A stretch of 57,407 bases of DNA from Sulfurospirillum sp. (lineage in GTDB: Bacteria > Campylobacterota > Campylobacteria > Campylobacterales > Sulfurospirillaceae): NCBI GenBank assembly GCA_018058685.1, contig JAGOZL010000002.1, forward strand, positions 1 through 57,407, read 5' to 3'. A model generated the notes under the pieces. That model saw nothing but the letters and a program-made list of their open reading frames with translations. It did no database searches and had not been told where the DNA came from. Shown one piece after another: positions 7,380 through 17,407 of the stretch; the stretch's first letter is position 1, and each line of letters starts with the position of its first letter. Position numbers and translations under genes: made by a program.

Positions 7380-10024
7380 TAGAGCTTCGCTTTTTCCTCA
7401 ACTTCTTTAAAGCTTTCGATATAATCACCCGCTTTAATATCGATGTAACCTTCAATACCTACACCACACTCATAGCCTTTACCCACTTCTTTAACGTCAT
7501 CTTTGAAGCGTTTAAGTGAAGATACTTTCCCTTCATAAATAATCACACCATCACGAATAACACGAATTTTAACCCCTCGGTTAATCGTACCATCGGTAAC
7601 GATACAGCCTGCAATCGCTCCAAGTTTTGGAACCATAAAGACTTCTCGAACCATCGCTTGACCGATATTTTCTTCACGAATCACTGGCGCCATCATGCCC
7701 GTTACAATACCTGTGACATCGTCAATCAAATCATAAATGATATTATAAGTTTTAATTTCAACACCCATGCTTTTTGCTTTTTCTTTCACCGGTCCTGTTG
7801 GACGGACATGGAATCCTAAAATCACACAGTTTGAACTTGCACTTGCCATTGCCACATCACTCTCAGTAATTCCACCAATGCCTGAGCTTACAATATTGAC
7901 TTTTGTTTCATTGTTACGGATTTTCTCCAAACTTCCTTTAATTGCCTCTAAAGAGCCTTGAACGTCTGCTTTGATAATAACAGGTAAGGTCTTTAAAGCA
8001 CCCTCAGCAATCATATCGCTGAGTTCATCAAGACTGACTTTGGTCGATTTTGAAAGCTCTTTTTGACGTAAATATTCTGCTTTTTTCTTCGCAAATTCGC
8101 GTGCTATTTTATCGGTTTTAACGCTAATAAGAGTTTCCCCAGCTCCTGGAACTTCACTAAGACCTAAAACAACGACTGGCTCACCTGGTTTTGCTTCTTT
8201 AACAGAGCGTCCTAAATCATCTAATAAAGCTTTGACTTTTCCAAAAGCAACGCCTGCAACAACAATGTCGCCTACTCTCATCGTACCATCTTGAATAACC
8301 ACAGTAGCAACAGGACCTCGTCCTTTTTCTAATGAACTCTCAATCACCGTCGCTTTAACGTCACGACTTGGATCGGCTTGAAGTTCGAGTAAATCTGCTT
8401 GCAATAAAATCGTCTCAAGTAAATCTTCAATGCCCACGCCTGTTTTAGCTGACACATGCACAAATTCCGTATCGCCACCCCACTCAACAGGGGTCAAACC
8501 CATCTCTGCAAGTTGCGCTTTAACTAAATCAGGGTTTGCAGCTTCTTTATCCATTTTATTCACAGCTACGATAATAGGCACACCCGCAGCTTTTGAATGT
8601 TCAACGGCCTCTTTGGTCTGAGGTTTTACACCATCGTCAGCCGCAACAACAACAATAACAATATCGGTTACCTTAGCACCTCGTGAGCGCATCTCTGTAA
8701 AAGCTTCGTGGCCTGGTGTATCAATAAAGGTAATATTTCGACCATTTTTCTCAACCATATAAGCACCCACATGTTGCGTAATTCCACCCGCTTCACCAGC
8801 AGCTACTTTTGCACTACGGATATAGTCAAGAAGTGATGTTTTACCATGGTCAACATGTCCCATAATTGTGATAACAGGAGCACGCTCGACAAGATTTTGC
8901 TCGCCCGCTTCACCTTCTTCATCATACGCTTTGACATAGTCAAAGGCTTCTTGGTCATTTACGGTTGTCACATTAACATTAAAGGTATCCGCTAGAATTT
9001 CAATAGAGTCTTTATCTAAAAAGTCATTTTTTGTAAACATCACGCCTAAAGAGAAAAGCTCTTTAATCACTTCACCCACAGGCTTATTGATTTTTTCAGC
9101 AAATTCATATACTCTGATTTCTTCAGGGATTTCAATCGCACTCACTGCTACGGCTTCTTGTGTTTGCATTGGACGGCGTCTACGTCTACGACCTTCACGC
9201 TGAATGCCTTGCATCACAAAATTTGTTTTTTTCGTTGTACGAATTTGACTAGGGTCTATTTGTTTTTTCTTCTTAGCCTCTTCATTCAAGCTAAGACCTA
9301 TGTTTAAATCAGGAAGAACTATCATGCCATCTTCTTCCGTATCAATACTGATGTCTGCCATTTCGATATTAATAGACAAATCAAGCTTTTCAGCACCTGT
9401 CTTCTTTTCAGCAGGCCCTTTTTTAGGTTTTTTCTTCTTTTTTAAAGGTTCATTTAGTGAAGCGTTTGCGAACATAGCTTCCATGCTACGAGCAGTGTGT
9501 ACGTGTTGCCCTGAAAACGACGGATATTCTTTTTTAACTTCTGCTTCTGCTGGTTCAATAACATCTGGTCGTTTTTTCTTAACAATTACTAAACCACGTC
9601 TTTTTTGAACATTTGTTGATTCAAATTTTTCTTCGCTTAACACTTCTTCTTCATTGGGCTTCACAGAAGTAACAGGCGATACAAGCTCTTTTTCACGCTC
9701 TTTTTCTTTAAGTGTTTTTGTTTTTGGCTCAACAACAGGAGTTATTTGAACGACTTGTTTTACCTCAACCTCTTTTGTCGGCATTGGTACTTCATTTTTT
9801 ACAATTTCTTTTATGACTTCTGGAGCTTGAGACGTCTGTGCAGGTTTGGTGTGTTGGACGTTCTCTCCCGTTAAGACATAATTCATCAGTTTCTCGGCAT
9901 CATCAGTTGCGATTGAGCTTGATGCTGATTTCACATCAAGTCCTAAATCCACCGCCTTTTCAATGACATCTTTACTTTTCATGCCAAGTTCTTTTGCTAT
10001 CTCGGTTATACGAACCTTATCCAT
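7379..10024 (-). CDS. infB: Translation initiation factor IF-2
   Basis: This GTPase brings formyl-Met-tRNA to the 30S subunit. I place the start at 10024 (881 residues), because the conserved IF2_N domain begins at [14 protein letters not shown] and this ATG overlaps the ylxR stop by 8 bases; an in-frame ATG 30 bases upstream is less likely. A charged low-complexity linker (about 60-300), including an arginine run near 279-284, precedes the G domain. G1 is GHVDHGKT at 389-396, followed by DTPGHEAF and NKMD. The beta-barrel domains, IF2 domain 3 and the C-terminal fMet-binding domain are all present. No palindrome copy occurs in this 2.6-kb gene. Confidence 0.96.
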   Translation of the reverse strand: MDKVRITEIAKELGMKSKDVIEKAVDLGLDVKSASSSIATDDAEKLMNYVLTGENVQHTKPAQTSQAPEVIKEIVKNEVPMPTKEVEVKQVVQITPVVEPKTKTLKEKEREKELVSPVTSVKPNEEEVLSEEKFESTNVQKRRGLVIVKKKRPDVIEPAEAEVKKEYPSFSGQHVHTARSMEAMFANASLNEPLKKKKKPKKGPAEKKTGAEKLDLSINIEMADISIDTEEDGMIVLPDLNIGLSLNEEAKKKKQIDPSQIRTTKKTNFVMQGIQREGRRRRRRPMQTQEAVAVSAIEIPEEIRVYEFAEKINKPVGEVIKELFSLGVMFTKNDFLDKDSIEILADTFNVNVTTVNDQEAFDYVKAYDEEGEAGEQNLVERAPVITIMGHVDHGKTSLLDYIRSAKVAAGEAGGITQHVGAYMVEKNGRNITFIDTPGHEAFTEMRSRGAKVTDIVIVVVAADDGVKPQTKEAVEHSKAAGVPIIVAVNKMDKEAANPDLVKAQLAEMGLTPVEWGGDTEFVHVSAKTGVGIEDLLETILLQADLLELQADPSRDVKATVIESSLEKGRGPVATVVIQDGTMRVGDIVVAGVAFGKVKALLDDLGRSVKEAKPGEPVVVLGLSEVPGAGETLISVKTDKIAREFAKKKAEYLRQKELSKSTKVSLDELSDMIAEGALKTLPVIIKADVQGSLEAIKGSLEKIRNNETKVNIVSSGIGGITESDVAMASASSNCVILGFHVRPTGPVKEKAKSMGVEIKTYNIIYDLIDDVTGIVTGMMAPVIREENIGQAMVREVFMVPKLGAIAGCIVTDGTINRGVKIRVIRDGVIIYEGKVSSLKRFKDDVKEVGKGYECGVGIEGYIDIKAGDYIESFKEVEEKAKL

Positions 10025-10268
10025 TCGACCCTGTCTCCTTAAAAATTTTACCAAATTCCATTATTGATTTGTGATTTGTTTTGCATTTGTTGTTTAATAC
10101 TTTAATAAGCTTTTTGTCATTGTGAGCTATACATTCATGGCAGAGATAAAAACTTCTTCCCGTTTTTGTAAATTCCACTAGCTTTCCATCGATGATTTGT
10201 ACTCTTTGGAGGTCATTTTGCAATGCCCTAACACGGCAAGCAATGCACATTCGTATAGGTTGACTCAT
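10017..10268 (-). CDS. YlxR/DUF448 small RNA-binding protein
   Basis: This 83-residue protein of the YlxR (DUF448) family is typically encoded next to infB or nusA. It contains the signature RMCIACRVR near the N terminus and [11 protein letters not shown] in the middle, so four cysteines could hold a metal or the fold. Family members bind RNA and have been linked to RNase P in Firmicutes; the role here is unproven. A second Met (residue 7) is an alternative start. The stop overlaps the IF-2 start (ATGGATAA). Confidence 0.85.
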   Translation of the reverse strand: MSQPIRMCIACRVRALQNDLQRVQIIDGKLVEFTKTGRSFYLCHECIAHNDKKLIKVLNNKCKTNHKSIMEFGKIFKETGSNG

Positions 10269-10302
10269 TTAGCGCCTGATTATATCAAAATTGAGCTGTC
10301 TT

Positions 10303-11187
10303 TCAGCTTTTAATGATGGTGAACCCATCATTATCAAAGGTAAACACCTCAACTCTAAACATCGGAAAACTATTTTTAAGCACAGAAGCAAGTTTTGGGG
10401 CATCTTCTATTTTTGCTAGATTAAAAAACGATGAGCCACTTCCAGAAAGCGTACTCATTAAAGCTCCATGACCTAGCGCCACATCTCTGACATCAAAAAG
10501 TTCACGCATTTGCTTCATACGACGATGTTCATGCATACAATCTTTAGATGCTGAACGCAAATACTCCCAATTTTCACTAAAAAAAGCTGCACTCAACAGT
10601 GATGCATGCGAAAGGTTGTAAACGACATTTTTCATCATATATGACTTGGGTAATTGTGTGCGTGATTGCGCTGTGGACATGGATCTATCGGGGATAACCA
10701 TCACAGCTTGAATCTCATGCGAAAGATGTTTCTTCAGTGTTTTTACCTTTCCATTTTCAACGATAGAGCTTGTGAACCCACCATAAACAGCAGGTGCTAT
10801 ATTATCAGGATGCGTCTCATACAAGATTGCTTTATTTAAAATAGTCTCTTTAGATGCTTTAACACCCGCCATTTCATACGCACTAGCAATCGCACCCACA
10901 ATAACCGCTGAACTGCTACCAAGACCACGAGAAAAGGGGATATTATTTTGGAACTCAAACCGAAAAAGATCTTTTTTCCCCACTAATTCTTGATAGATAT
11001 CATTAAAGATAGAGATAAAAATATTATTTTTCTTGAGTTTGACATTTTCTTCACCCTCTCCCTTAACGGAAATACTTTGATAACTTGAGGGTTTAATGAC
11101 CACTTCATTGTATAAACTTAGTGCCAAACCTAAACAATCAAACCCAGGCCCTAAATTAGCACTGGTTGCAGGAATTTTTATCTTCAC
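10303..11187 (-). CDS. thrB: Homoserine kinase (GHMP family)
   Basis: This enzyme phosphorylates homoserine with ATP, the penultimate step of threonine synthesis. The 294-residue protein has the GHMP N-terminal PATSANLGPGFDCLG (6-20), the ATP-binding glycine/serine loop SRGLGSSSAV, and the C-terminal GALMSTLSGSGSS motif. It is cytoplasmic. It lies 8 bases after tsaB and 34 bases before ylxR in the same direction, so a metabolic gene sits inside a run of lipid A and translation genes. No other threonine gene is in view. Confidence 0.93.
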   Translation of the reverse strand: MKIKIPATSANLGPGFDCLGLALSLYNEVVIKPSSYQSISVKGEGEENVKLKKNNIFISIFNDIYQELVGKKDLFRFEFQNNIPFSRGLGSSSAVIVGAIASAYEMAGVKASKETILNKAILYETHPDNIAPAVYGGFTSSIVENGKVKTLKKHLSHEIQAVMVIPDRSMSTAQSRTQLPKSYMMKNVVYNLSHASLLSAAFFSENWEYLRSASKDCMHEHRRMKQMRELFDVRDVALGHGALMSTLSGSGSSFFNLAKIEDAPKLASVLKNSFPMFRVEVFTFDNDGFTIIKS

Positions 11188-11195
11188 CTTTTCTC

Positions 11196-11627
11196 CTAAA
11201 CAGCTGGTAACATATAAAGTGGTTCAGTATTTTCATCAAAACAGGTTTTATCGAGTACTTTGGGTAACTTAAAAAAGCTATTCTGAGGAGTTTCAAAAAT
11301 CTTCGTAACAATAGTGTTGTCTTCTTTCACAAAATAAAGCTGTCGCATCGCTTTAATAGGAGCTCCTCCATTGAATGTAAACCCATCAGTCGCATATAAA
11401 GGAATTCCTAACGTGATACTCAATGTCTTCAAAAAAATATAGCTCACTTTGATCGACATAAAACTTCCTGGACCTTTTGCAAAAAAAAGCTGTTTTACCC
11501 TGTACGTTTTACTAATCTTTTCAAATATTTGAGGAAGTGCTTCACTGGTTTGCTCTGATAGACTGTATTGTTCTATCAACACAGTATCTTCATAAAGACC
11601 TACATGTAAAGGTGAAGAAAGTGCCAC
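11196..11627 (-). CDS. tsaB: Short TsaB-like protein of tRNA t6A biosynthesis
   Basis: TsaB is the scaffold partner of TsaD in making threonylcarbamoyl-adenosine at tRNA position 37. The signature FAKGPGSFMSIKV (about 48-60) corresponds to the usual GPGSFTGLRIG, and the N-terminal strand and VGLYED hairpin resemble the ASKHA fold. At 143 residues it lacks most of the second lobe (usual length is about 220). The only usable start is GTG 11627, 23 bases after the lpxC stop; no strong ribosome-binding site is seen. A one-mismatch palindrome (CTACATGTAA, 11600-11609) encodes its LHV. Confidence 0.75.
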   Translation of the reverse strand: MALSSPLHVGLYEDTVLIEQYSLSEQTSEALPQIFEKISKTYRVKQLFFAKGPGSFMSIKVSYIFLKTLSITLGIPLYATDGFTFNGGAPIKAMRQLYFVKEDNTIVTKIFETPQNSFFKLPKVLDKTCFDENTEPLYMLPAV

Positions 11628-11650
11628 AACGACAACATCGACTGCTTTTT

Positions 11651-12535
11651 TTATGCAAAAACCTTTTCAAATTCATATGCATTTTCACGACTCAGTGTCT
11701 TAATTTCATAATTATTTGGGTCACGAAAAATTGCTTTTGTAAGTTCATGGTTTAAGTGGTGACTGCCCGCAAATGAAGTATAATCTCCTACAAAAGGAGC
11801 TCCGAGTAAAGCAAGGTCACCAATAGCATCTAAAATTTTATGCCTAACAAATTCATTGGAAAAACGAAGTCCTTCAGGATTAAGTATTTTCGTTTCATCC
11901 ATCACAACAGCATTATCCAAAGAGCCTCCAAGGGCTAATCCACGAGAACGTAACATTTGGACATCTTTTAAAAAACCAAAGGTGCGAGCACGTGCAATCT
12001 CTTCAATAAAATTTTTCTTACTAAATTCAAAACTATACTCTTGCTTGCCAATGGCAGGATGAGCAAACTCAATTTGAAAGTGATAGGTCGGTTTTAAACT
12101 AGGCGTAACCCGCGCAAACTTCTTGCCATCAGTAACTTCCACCTCTTTTTTGATAATTAATAGCTGTTTTGTTGCTTCAAGTTTTCGATTTCCTGCTTCA
12201 TCTAACATCATACAAAAGCTCGCTCCACTTCCATCCATCACAGGTACTTCAGCACCATCAAGCACAATGCGAATATTATCAATACCGTACGCATACACAG
12301 AAGACAAAAGATGTTCAATCGTAGAGATAAAATGCGTCCCATTTCCAATAACGGTTGCCATTTGAGTATTAACAACATTGGAAGGTTCTGCTTTCACCAG
12401 CATTCCTACATCACTTCGGTAAAAAAGAATACCACTGTTTGCTTCAAGTGGCTCAAGAGTTATCTTAATAGGTTCTCCCTTATGAAGGCCTATTCCAACA
12501 CCGCTCACACTTTTAGCTAATGTGACTTGTTTCAC
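11651..12535 (-). CDS. lpxC: UDP-3-O-acyl-N-acetylglucosamine deacetylase LpxC
   Basis: LpxC is the zinc enzyme for the committed step of lipid A synthesis. The 294-residue protein has the metal ligands H75 (STIEHLLSS), H232 (RHKILDAIGD) and D236, and the catalytic-base region H259-H263 (SHHLNHEL), spaced as in the E. coli enzyme. The N-terminal GVGIGLHKGE motif is present. Its start overlaps the minC stop by 4 bases, and the tsaB gene follows closely. It is cytoplasmic, at the membrane face. The lpxC-minC-peptidase order links lipid A, division-site and wall genes. Confidence 0.95.
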   Translation of the reverse strand: MKQVTLAKSVSGVGIGLHKGEPIKITLEPLEANSGILFYRSDVGMLVKAEPSNVVNTQMATVIGNGTHFISTIEHLLSSVYAYGIDNIRIVLDGAEVPVMDGSGASFCMMLDEAGNRKLEATKQLLIIKKEVEVTDGKKFARVTPSLKPTYHFQIEFAHPAIGKQEYSFEFSKKNFIEEIARARTFGFLKDVQMLRSRGLALGGSLDNAVVMDETKILNPEGLRFSNEFVRHKILDAIGDLALLGAPFVGDYTSFAGSHHLNHELTKAIFRDPNNYEIKTLSRENAYEFEKVFA

Positions 12536-13134
12536 ACAATTTCCTTTATTTCTAAAAGCCCTTCTCGCATCACAATTTTTTGAAGAACATTTTCTTTAAT
12601 GTGGCTTCGCTCCACAATTTCTCCATTAAAAATCAAATGTCCTCGTGGGCTGATACCATTTAAAACAATATATTCACCATCACACTGAACCAATCCATCG
12701 ATGATGCCATAAATACTCATACTTTCTTCACAAAAGATTTTTGCACCACTATTAACACGCCCAAAAATGACAACAGGAACAGACTCGTATATCTCTTCGC
12801 CTGAGCGAATGGGTCTATCAAAAAGTTTTAGTTTTCGTGTCTGTTTAGGTTCTTGAACCAGCGCAATTTCTTCTTTGGCTTCTTTCGTCTGACTTTCTTC
12901 TAAAGAAGGTAGCTCTTTTTTAATTCCTCCAAAACGAATGGAGCAGTGATTGATATCTTTATAGCATACCCCGCTTTGTTCTAAAACAAAGGCTATATTT
13001 TTTGTTATCTCACCTTCGATAAGCAAAAAGAATTCCTTCAGTAAAAGGGTATTTTTTCTAAAATAGTCTAAAAATGCTTTTTCATTTTCGATTTCGATAT
13101 GAAAAACACGAACATTTTTTTGGGTTACTTTCAT
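12532..13134 (-). CDS. minC: Septum-site determining protein MinC
   Basis: MinC inhibits FtsZ assembly away from midcell. This 200-residue protein has a weakly conserved N-terminal domain (about 1-95) and a recognisable C-terminal beta-helix domain (about 105-200), with SGEEIYESVPVVIFGRVN, GAKI, a DGLVQCDGEYIVL repeat and an ending in glutamate/isoleucine-rich strands. It lies between the M23 peptidase gene (4-base overlap) and lpxC (4-base overlap). No minD or minE is present in the window, so the partners must be elsewhere. Identification rests mainly on the C-terminal domain and the neighbourhood. Confidence 0.8.
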   Translation of the reverse strand: MKVTQKNVRVFHIEIENEKAFLDYFRKNTLLLKEFFLLIEGEITKNIAFVLEQSGVCYKDINHCSIRFGGIKKELPSLEESQTKEAKEEIALVQEPKQTRKLKLFDRPIRSGEEIYESVPVVIFGRVNSGAKIFCEESMSIYGIIDGLVQCDGEYIVLNGISPRGHLIFNGEIVERSHIKENVLQKIVMREGLLEIKEIV

Positions 13135-14498
13135 CGGTCTATCGTCTTCTTTGCAACATCAATAATAGAAAAGATACTCTCTTTAAGCCACACTTCATCC
13201 ATCCACTCTTCGGGTCTGACATCTACGCCTTGAACATACATACCAAAATGGAGATGATCGCCCAAAGCCAACCCTGTGACACCTGTTTTAGCGATAGCAT
13301 CGCCTGCTTTAAGGACATCACCTTCTTTAACCATATAACTTGAACAGTGTCCATACAACGAGTAAATGCCTAATCCGTGATCTAAAATAATGTTATTGCC
13401 ATAAATACCATTTTCTCTTGCAAAAACAACCACACCATCATTAGATGTGTGCATCGGTGCTTGGGCATTACTGGCTAAATCAAGCCCTAGATGATGAGAC
13501 TCACTAACGGGTTGCTTGTCGTACTCATAAAAACGATGGTCGCCAAAACTGGCTACGACTTTACCATTACGCAAAGGGTAAAATGGCTTCATAAAAAAAC
13601 CATCCAAACGTGTGGTTGGAACATTTGAAGTGACTTTCAAAATAGCTGCTTCATTGCCTGAGCGCATAGTTTCATTAACAAATTTAAATTTTTCCAAACG
13701 CGATAATGAAGAGCGTTCAGGTGCCATCTCTGAAATCAAATCTGCAATCTTTCCATCTAAAAAGCTATCTTGAAGTGGAATGGTAGAGGTACGATATTTG
13801 CGGTCTTGTACAAAATAAGAAATAGGTGTTTTAGTGATATTTCCTGCCCTATCTTGTGCAACGATAGAAGCCCTAAAACTTTCCACTTGTGTAGGCCATG
13901 CGACCAAAGAGATGTAATACCCGTCTTTATAAAAAGGCGTTGGATAGAATTTTTTTCCGAAATTTGTTTCGATATAAAGTGACTTCATCGCTTCATCGTA
14001 TGCCCTAAAGATAACGCTTGCTGCACCACCTTTCATAATACGATACGAATTTCCAATAATACTGACTTCTGGTCTTTTGGTATCAACTTTGATAATACTT
14101 TTCGCAACAATACTGTTCCCAGCAAAAAAGTTCCACTTGCTCGCATCCGTCGCTTCAATGCTGAGTTCAAACACTTTTTTATTAGCCCCAAACCCTGTTT
14201 TAGGAAATGAAATATTTAAATCAACAACTTTTTCAGGTTGTTTTATCTCTTTAGTATCCAAGATAATGCTTTTTTCACCATCACTTAAACTTACTCGCAC
14301 AAATCGTAATCCACTTGCGTCTTCAATCTTTACATGTAAAGGGTCTTTTAGATTCCATTCCACTTCTTTTTCAAGGGTGATAGTGGGAAGTGCTCGCTCA
14401 AAAAGTGCGGCATTAAACACATATGCCATCACACCAACCATTATAAGCAACAAAGCTCCTATACTCAATGCAACAGTAGACTTTCCTTGTCTTCTCAT
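13131..14498 (-). CDS. M23-family peptidoglycan endopeptidase, membrane anchored
   Basis: This 455-residue wall hydrolase has an uncleaved-looking N-terminal membrane anchor (about 9-30), two beta-rich domains (about 40-230) and a C-terminal LytM/M23 domain (about 310-440). The zinc ligands H336 and D340 (HHLGLDLA) and H417 (DHLHFGMY), plus H384 (LYGHCSS), are present, so it should be active. Proteins of this type cut peptide crosslinks and shape helical cells in Campylobacterota. It is the first of the peptidase-minC-lpxC set and overlaps both the DHH gene and minC by 4 bases. A palindrome encodes LHVK near residue 54. Confidence 0.9.
   Translation of the reverse strand: MRRQGKSTVALSIGALLLIMVGVMAYVFNAALFERALPTITLEKEVEWNLKDPLHVKIEDASGLRFVRVSLSDGEKSIILDTKEIKQPEKVVDLNISFPKTGFGANKKVFELSIEATDASKWNFFAGNSIVAKSIIKVDTKRPEVSIIGNSYRIMKGGAASVIFRAYDEAMKSLYIETNFGKKFYPTPFYKDGYYISLVAWPTQVESFRASIVAQDRAGNITKTPISYFVQDRKYRTSTIPLQDSFLDGKIADLISEMAPERSSLSRLEKFKFVNETMRSGNEAAILKVTSNVPTTRLDGFFMKPFYPLRNGKVVASFGDHRFYEYDKQPVSESHHLGLDLASNAQAPMHTSNDGVVVFARENGIYGNNIILDHGLGIYSLYGHCSSYMVKEGDVLKAGDAIAKTGVTGLALGDHLHFGMYVQGVDVRPEEWMDEVWLKESIFSIIDVAKKTIDR
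14330..14339. repeat. Palindrome copy 6 (TTTACATGTAAA)
   Basis: Full form in the M23 peptidase gene, LHVK at 54-57. Confidence 0.95.
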
Positions 14499-15439
14499 TC
14501 TTGACGTATCCTTTTTATTTTTTCTACAATTTCATCACGTAACGCTTTTGGGTCACATGCAGGAACTTCAAAACCAGCAGCTGTTTTATGACCACCGCCT
14601 TGATACTCCAACGCGATTTTTGCGACGTTAATATCTTTGGAGCGTAAAGAGACTTTATAGCCTCCCTCTTTTTCTTCCAAAATCATAATCGCACTTGTTA
14701 CGTGAACGATGCTTCGTAGCATATTGATGATATTCTTTGTATCATGCCTTTTTGCTCCTGTTGCTTCTAAAGAAGCTTTATCAAAAATGACAGTAGCAAC
14801 CGTTCCATCTTCATGCAAATCAAAGTGATTAAGCATATAGCCATAAAGTCTAATTTTGGATAGTGGTTCCCTACGTTTTACTTTTGAAGCAATCTCTTTA
14901 GGATTGGCACCACACTTAACAAGTTGCGCAATAATCGAAAATGTCAATTCATCCATATCGCCATAAAGAAAAAAACCTGTATCATCAGCAATTGCGGTAT
15001 AAAGACAAATAGCACACTCTTTGGTGATGGCAATCTCATTGGCTTTTAAAAGCTCATACACAACCATCCCCGCACTCGTAAAACGATCAACCACTAAATT
15101 CATCATTCCAAAATAATGGTTTGTGATGTGATGGTCAATGTTAATAATCTCATACGCGCCCTCAGGCAATTTCAAGCGATCAAGCGTTGAACAATCACAA
15201 CTAATGACTAAATCAAAACCTTTGGGAAGTTCATTTTTAATTTTTGAAAATCCTGGTAAAAAATCATACACATAAGGAAGCTCTTTTGTTTTATTATAAT
15301 GCGATACTTTTTTCTCAGCATTTTTTAACACTTCATAAAGCGCTAAAGCACTTCCAAGTGTGTCACCATCAGGATGAACGTGCGAGACAATAAGAATATG
15401 ATTGGCTTGCAACATTTTTTGCCACGCCTGTTGGTACAT
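14495..15439 (-). CDS. DHH-family phosphoesterase (NrnA-like)
   Basis: This 314-residue DHH/DHHA1 protein is likely a bifunctional oligoribonuclease and pAp phosphatase. Motifs are HPDGDTLGS (22-30), CDCS at about 81-84, the name motif D102-H103-H104, a second aspartate region (TAIADDTG), and the DHHA1 substrate motif GGGHKTAAG near 285. It is cytoplasmic. It heads the long minus-strand run, with a TATAAT-like box at 15471-15476 and a TTGGAG-type ribosome-binding site upstream. It overlaps the M23 peptidase gene by 4 bases. Confidence 0.88.
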   Translation of the reverse strand: MYQQAWQKMLQANHILIVSHVHPDGDTLGSALALYEVLKNAEKKVSHYNKTKELPYVYDFLPGFSKIKNELPKGFDLVISCDCSTLDRLKLPEGAYEIINIDHHITNHYFGMMNLVVDRFTSAGMVVYELLKANEIAITKECAICLYTAIADDTGFFLYGDMDELTFSIIAQLVKCGANPKEIASKVKRREPLSKIRLYGYMLNHFDLHEDGTVATVIFDKASLEATGAKRHDTKNIINMLRSIVHVTSAIMILEEKEGGYKVSLRSKDINVAKIALEYQGGGHKTAAGFEVPACDPKALRDEIVEKIKRIRQE

Positions 15440-15470
15440 TTAGACTCCAAAATTTAATGATAAAAAGGTC

Positions 15471-15476
15471 ATTATA
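15471..15476 (-). promoter_or_regulatory. Putative -10 box for the DHH-to-permease run
   Basis: On the minus strand this reads TATAAT, 32 bases before the ATG at 15439. There is no recognisable -35 element, as is common for the main sigma factor of Campylobacterota. It sits in the 60-base gap after flhB. Confidence 0.5.
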
Positions 15477-15499
15477 CTTAATTTAAACTGAAAAATGTA

Positions 15500-16558
15500 T
15501 TATCTCGTTTTATTAGCACTCTTATAAACAAACGCCAATACTTCCGCAACGGCTTTATAAAGGTTCTCAGGAATCGTTTCGCCAATATTGCATTTTTTAT
15601 AAAGTTCTCTCGCAAGCGGTGGATTTTCGACAATTTGGACATTATAATTTAGCGCAATTTCTTTAATTTTTAGAGCAATAAAATCTGTCCCTTTGGCAAT
15701 AATTTTTGGAGCGGCTTCTTTTTCTTGGTTATACCGAATCGCTACTGCGTAGTGTGTTGGATTGGTAATTACCACATCCGCTTGAGGAATCTCTTGCATC
15801 ATACGCTTTCGAGTCATTTGCATCTGAATCTGACGAATCTTCGCTTTGATTTTAGGATCGCCTTCCATTTGTTTGTATTCATCTTTAATCTCTTGTTTAC
15901 TCATACGTAAATCTTTAAAGTAGTTATAGCGAACATACATCAAATCAAACAAAGAAAGCACTAAAAATAAAATCAACATCACCGAAATCAAAATCAGCAT
16001 CTTTTCTTTAAGCCACGCTAACTGATCAAAAATAGGAAAGTAAATCACACTAGGAAGTTCTTTAGTGAATGCCCATAAAAAATAATAACAGACGAAAAGT
16101 ACTAAAGAGACTTTTAAAACTATTTTGACTGACTCAACGGCTTTTTTAATGGAAAAAAGATTTTTAAGTCCCTTAATCGGGTCTAACTTGCTCAAATCTG
16201 GGATAAGGGGCTTTGTCGTAAAGATAAATCCTATTTGCATAAACCCTGCAAGTAATCCTGCAATAGCAACAGCTAACGCTAATGGAATCACCGTAAAAAC
16301 AACTTCACGAAGGGTCACTAAGCTAATTTGAAAAGCGGCTTCCTTATCGATAGGAAGCCCAATGAGAGAGTTGTAGTAGTGATACAAATAGACCATACGT
16401 GATTCAATCCACGAAAGAAGGCCTAAAAATGCCCCCAAAGCAACAACTAAAGTTACAAAACTATTAGTGTCTTGACTTTTAGGGACATTGCCCTCTTTTC
16501 TGGCATCTTCTATCTTCTTGGAACTGGGTTCTTCCGTCTTCTCTTGATCATCTGCCAC
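15500..16558 (-). CDS. flhB: Flagellar type III secretion protein FlhB
   Basis: FlhB is the export-gate component that switches substrate specificity from rod/hook to filament. The 352-residue protein has four membrane helices (about 33-50, 85-112, 145-165 and 185-210) and a cytoplasmic domain with the autocleavage motif N266-P267-T268-H269. The N terminus (DQEKTEEPSSKKIEDARKEG) is typical. It follows nadC by 18 bases, an arrangement that mixes NAD synthesis with flagellar export. The nearest promoter in this direction is upstream of nadA. Confidence 0.96.
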   Translation of the reverse strand: MADDQEKTEEPSSKKIEDARKEGNVPKSQDTNSFVTLVVALGAFLGLLSWIESRMVYLYHYYNSLIGLPIDKEAAFQISLVTLREVVFTVIPLALAVAIAGLLAGFMQIGFIFTTKPLIPDLSKLDPIKGLKNLFSIKKAVESVKIVLKVSLVLFVCYYFLWAFTKELPSVIYFPIFDQLAWLKEKMLILISVMLILFLVLSLFDLMYVRYNYFKDLRMSKQEIKDEYKQMEGDPKIKAKIRQIQMQMTRKRMMQEIPQADVVITNPTHYAVAIRYNQEKEAAPKIIAKGTDFIALKIKEIALNYNVQIVENPPLARELYKKCNIGETIPENLYKAVAEVLAFVYKSANKTR

Positions 16559-16576
16559 ACAGCACTCCTGCTATCA

Positions 16577-17407
16577 CTACATCACGACCTTGTGCGTAAT
16601 TTTCATGGAAAAATCAAGCCATGTTGCTTGATGAATCAAACTTCCACTGCTAATAGCATCCACTCCTGTTTTGGCATAAGAGACAATATTTTCTTTGGTA
16701 ATATTCCCACTGGCTTCTAATAAAACATGAGGGAAATAGCTCTTTTTATACTCAACCACTTCGGCTATCATCTCACATTTCATATTATCGCACATAACAA
16801 TATCCGCTCCACATTGCATCGCAAATTTTGCAAACTCGACATCTTCGCATTCAATTTCTATTTTACATGTAAAGGGAAGTTTTGCTCTTGCCTCTTCGAT
16901 AAATTGTTTCAAATCGTCTATCGTTTTCAAGTGGGTATCTTTAATCATTAAACAATCATCCAAGCCCATACGATGATTATTTCCTCCACCACAGCGAATA
17001 GCATATTTCTCAAAAATACGTAAATGAGGTCTTGTTTTTCGGGTATCCAATAATTTCATGGAATACCCTTCTAAAACTCTCTTATACGATGCTACATTGG
17101 TCGCAATACCACTGGCATGTTGCATGAGATTTAGCATCACCCGTTCTGCTCGCAAAATATTTTTTGATTTTCCCTCAATGAGAGCCACCACATCACCTTT
17201 ATGCAAAACACCACCATCTTTGACATAAAACGTAATATCTAGCTTACACAGTTTGCACAGTGCTTTAACGTAAGCACGCCCCGCAAAAATACCTTCGTCT
17301 TTACATATGATATTGGCACTCGCAAAGCTGTCTTTCCCCACAAGTGCAAACAAATCACCTCTGCCAACGTCTTCTTCTAGTGCTTTTTTAACAAACTTTT
17401 TAATCAT
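16577..17407 (-). CDS. nadC: Nicotinate-nucleotide pyrophosphorylase (carboxylating) NadC
   Basis: NadC converts quinolinate and PRPP to nicotinate mononucleotide, the step after NadA in de novo NAD synthesis. The 276-residue protein has the family features EEDVGRGDL at the N terminus, LNLMQHASGIAT, the LDTRKTRPHLR substrate loop, GGGNNHRMGLDD, and EIECEDVE and LEASGNI strands. It overlaps nadA by 4 bases. A palindrome copy encodes FTCK just before the conserved IEIE strand. Confidence 0.95.
   Translation of the reverse strand: MIKKFVKKALEEDVGRGDLFALVGKDSFASANIICKDEGIFAGRAYVKALCKLCKLDITFYVKDGGVLHKGDVVALIEGKSKNILRAERVMLNLMQHASGIATNVASYKRVLEGYSMKLLDTRKTRPHLRIFEKYAIRCGGGNNHRMGLDDCLMIKDTHLKTIDDLKQFIEEARAKLPFTCKIEIECEDVEFAKFAMQCGADIVMCDNMKCEMIAEVVEYKKSYFPHVLLEASGNITKENIVSYAKTGVDAISSGSLIHQATWLDFSMKITHKVVM
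16863..16872. repeat. Palindrome copy 7 (TTTACATGTAAA)
   Basis: Full form in nadC, read as FTCK. Confidence 0.95.

Noticed and set aside
14077-14631. A 184-codon open frame on plus opposite the M23 peptidase and DHH genes.
   Set aside because: It lies antisense to two well-supported conserved genes, has no recognisable domain and no ribosome-binding site.
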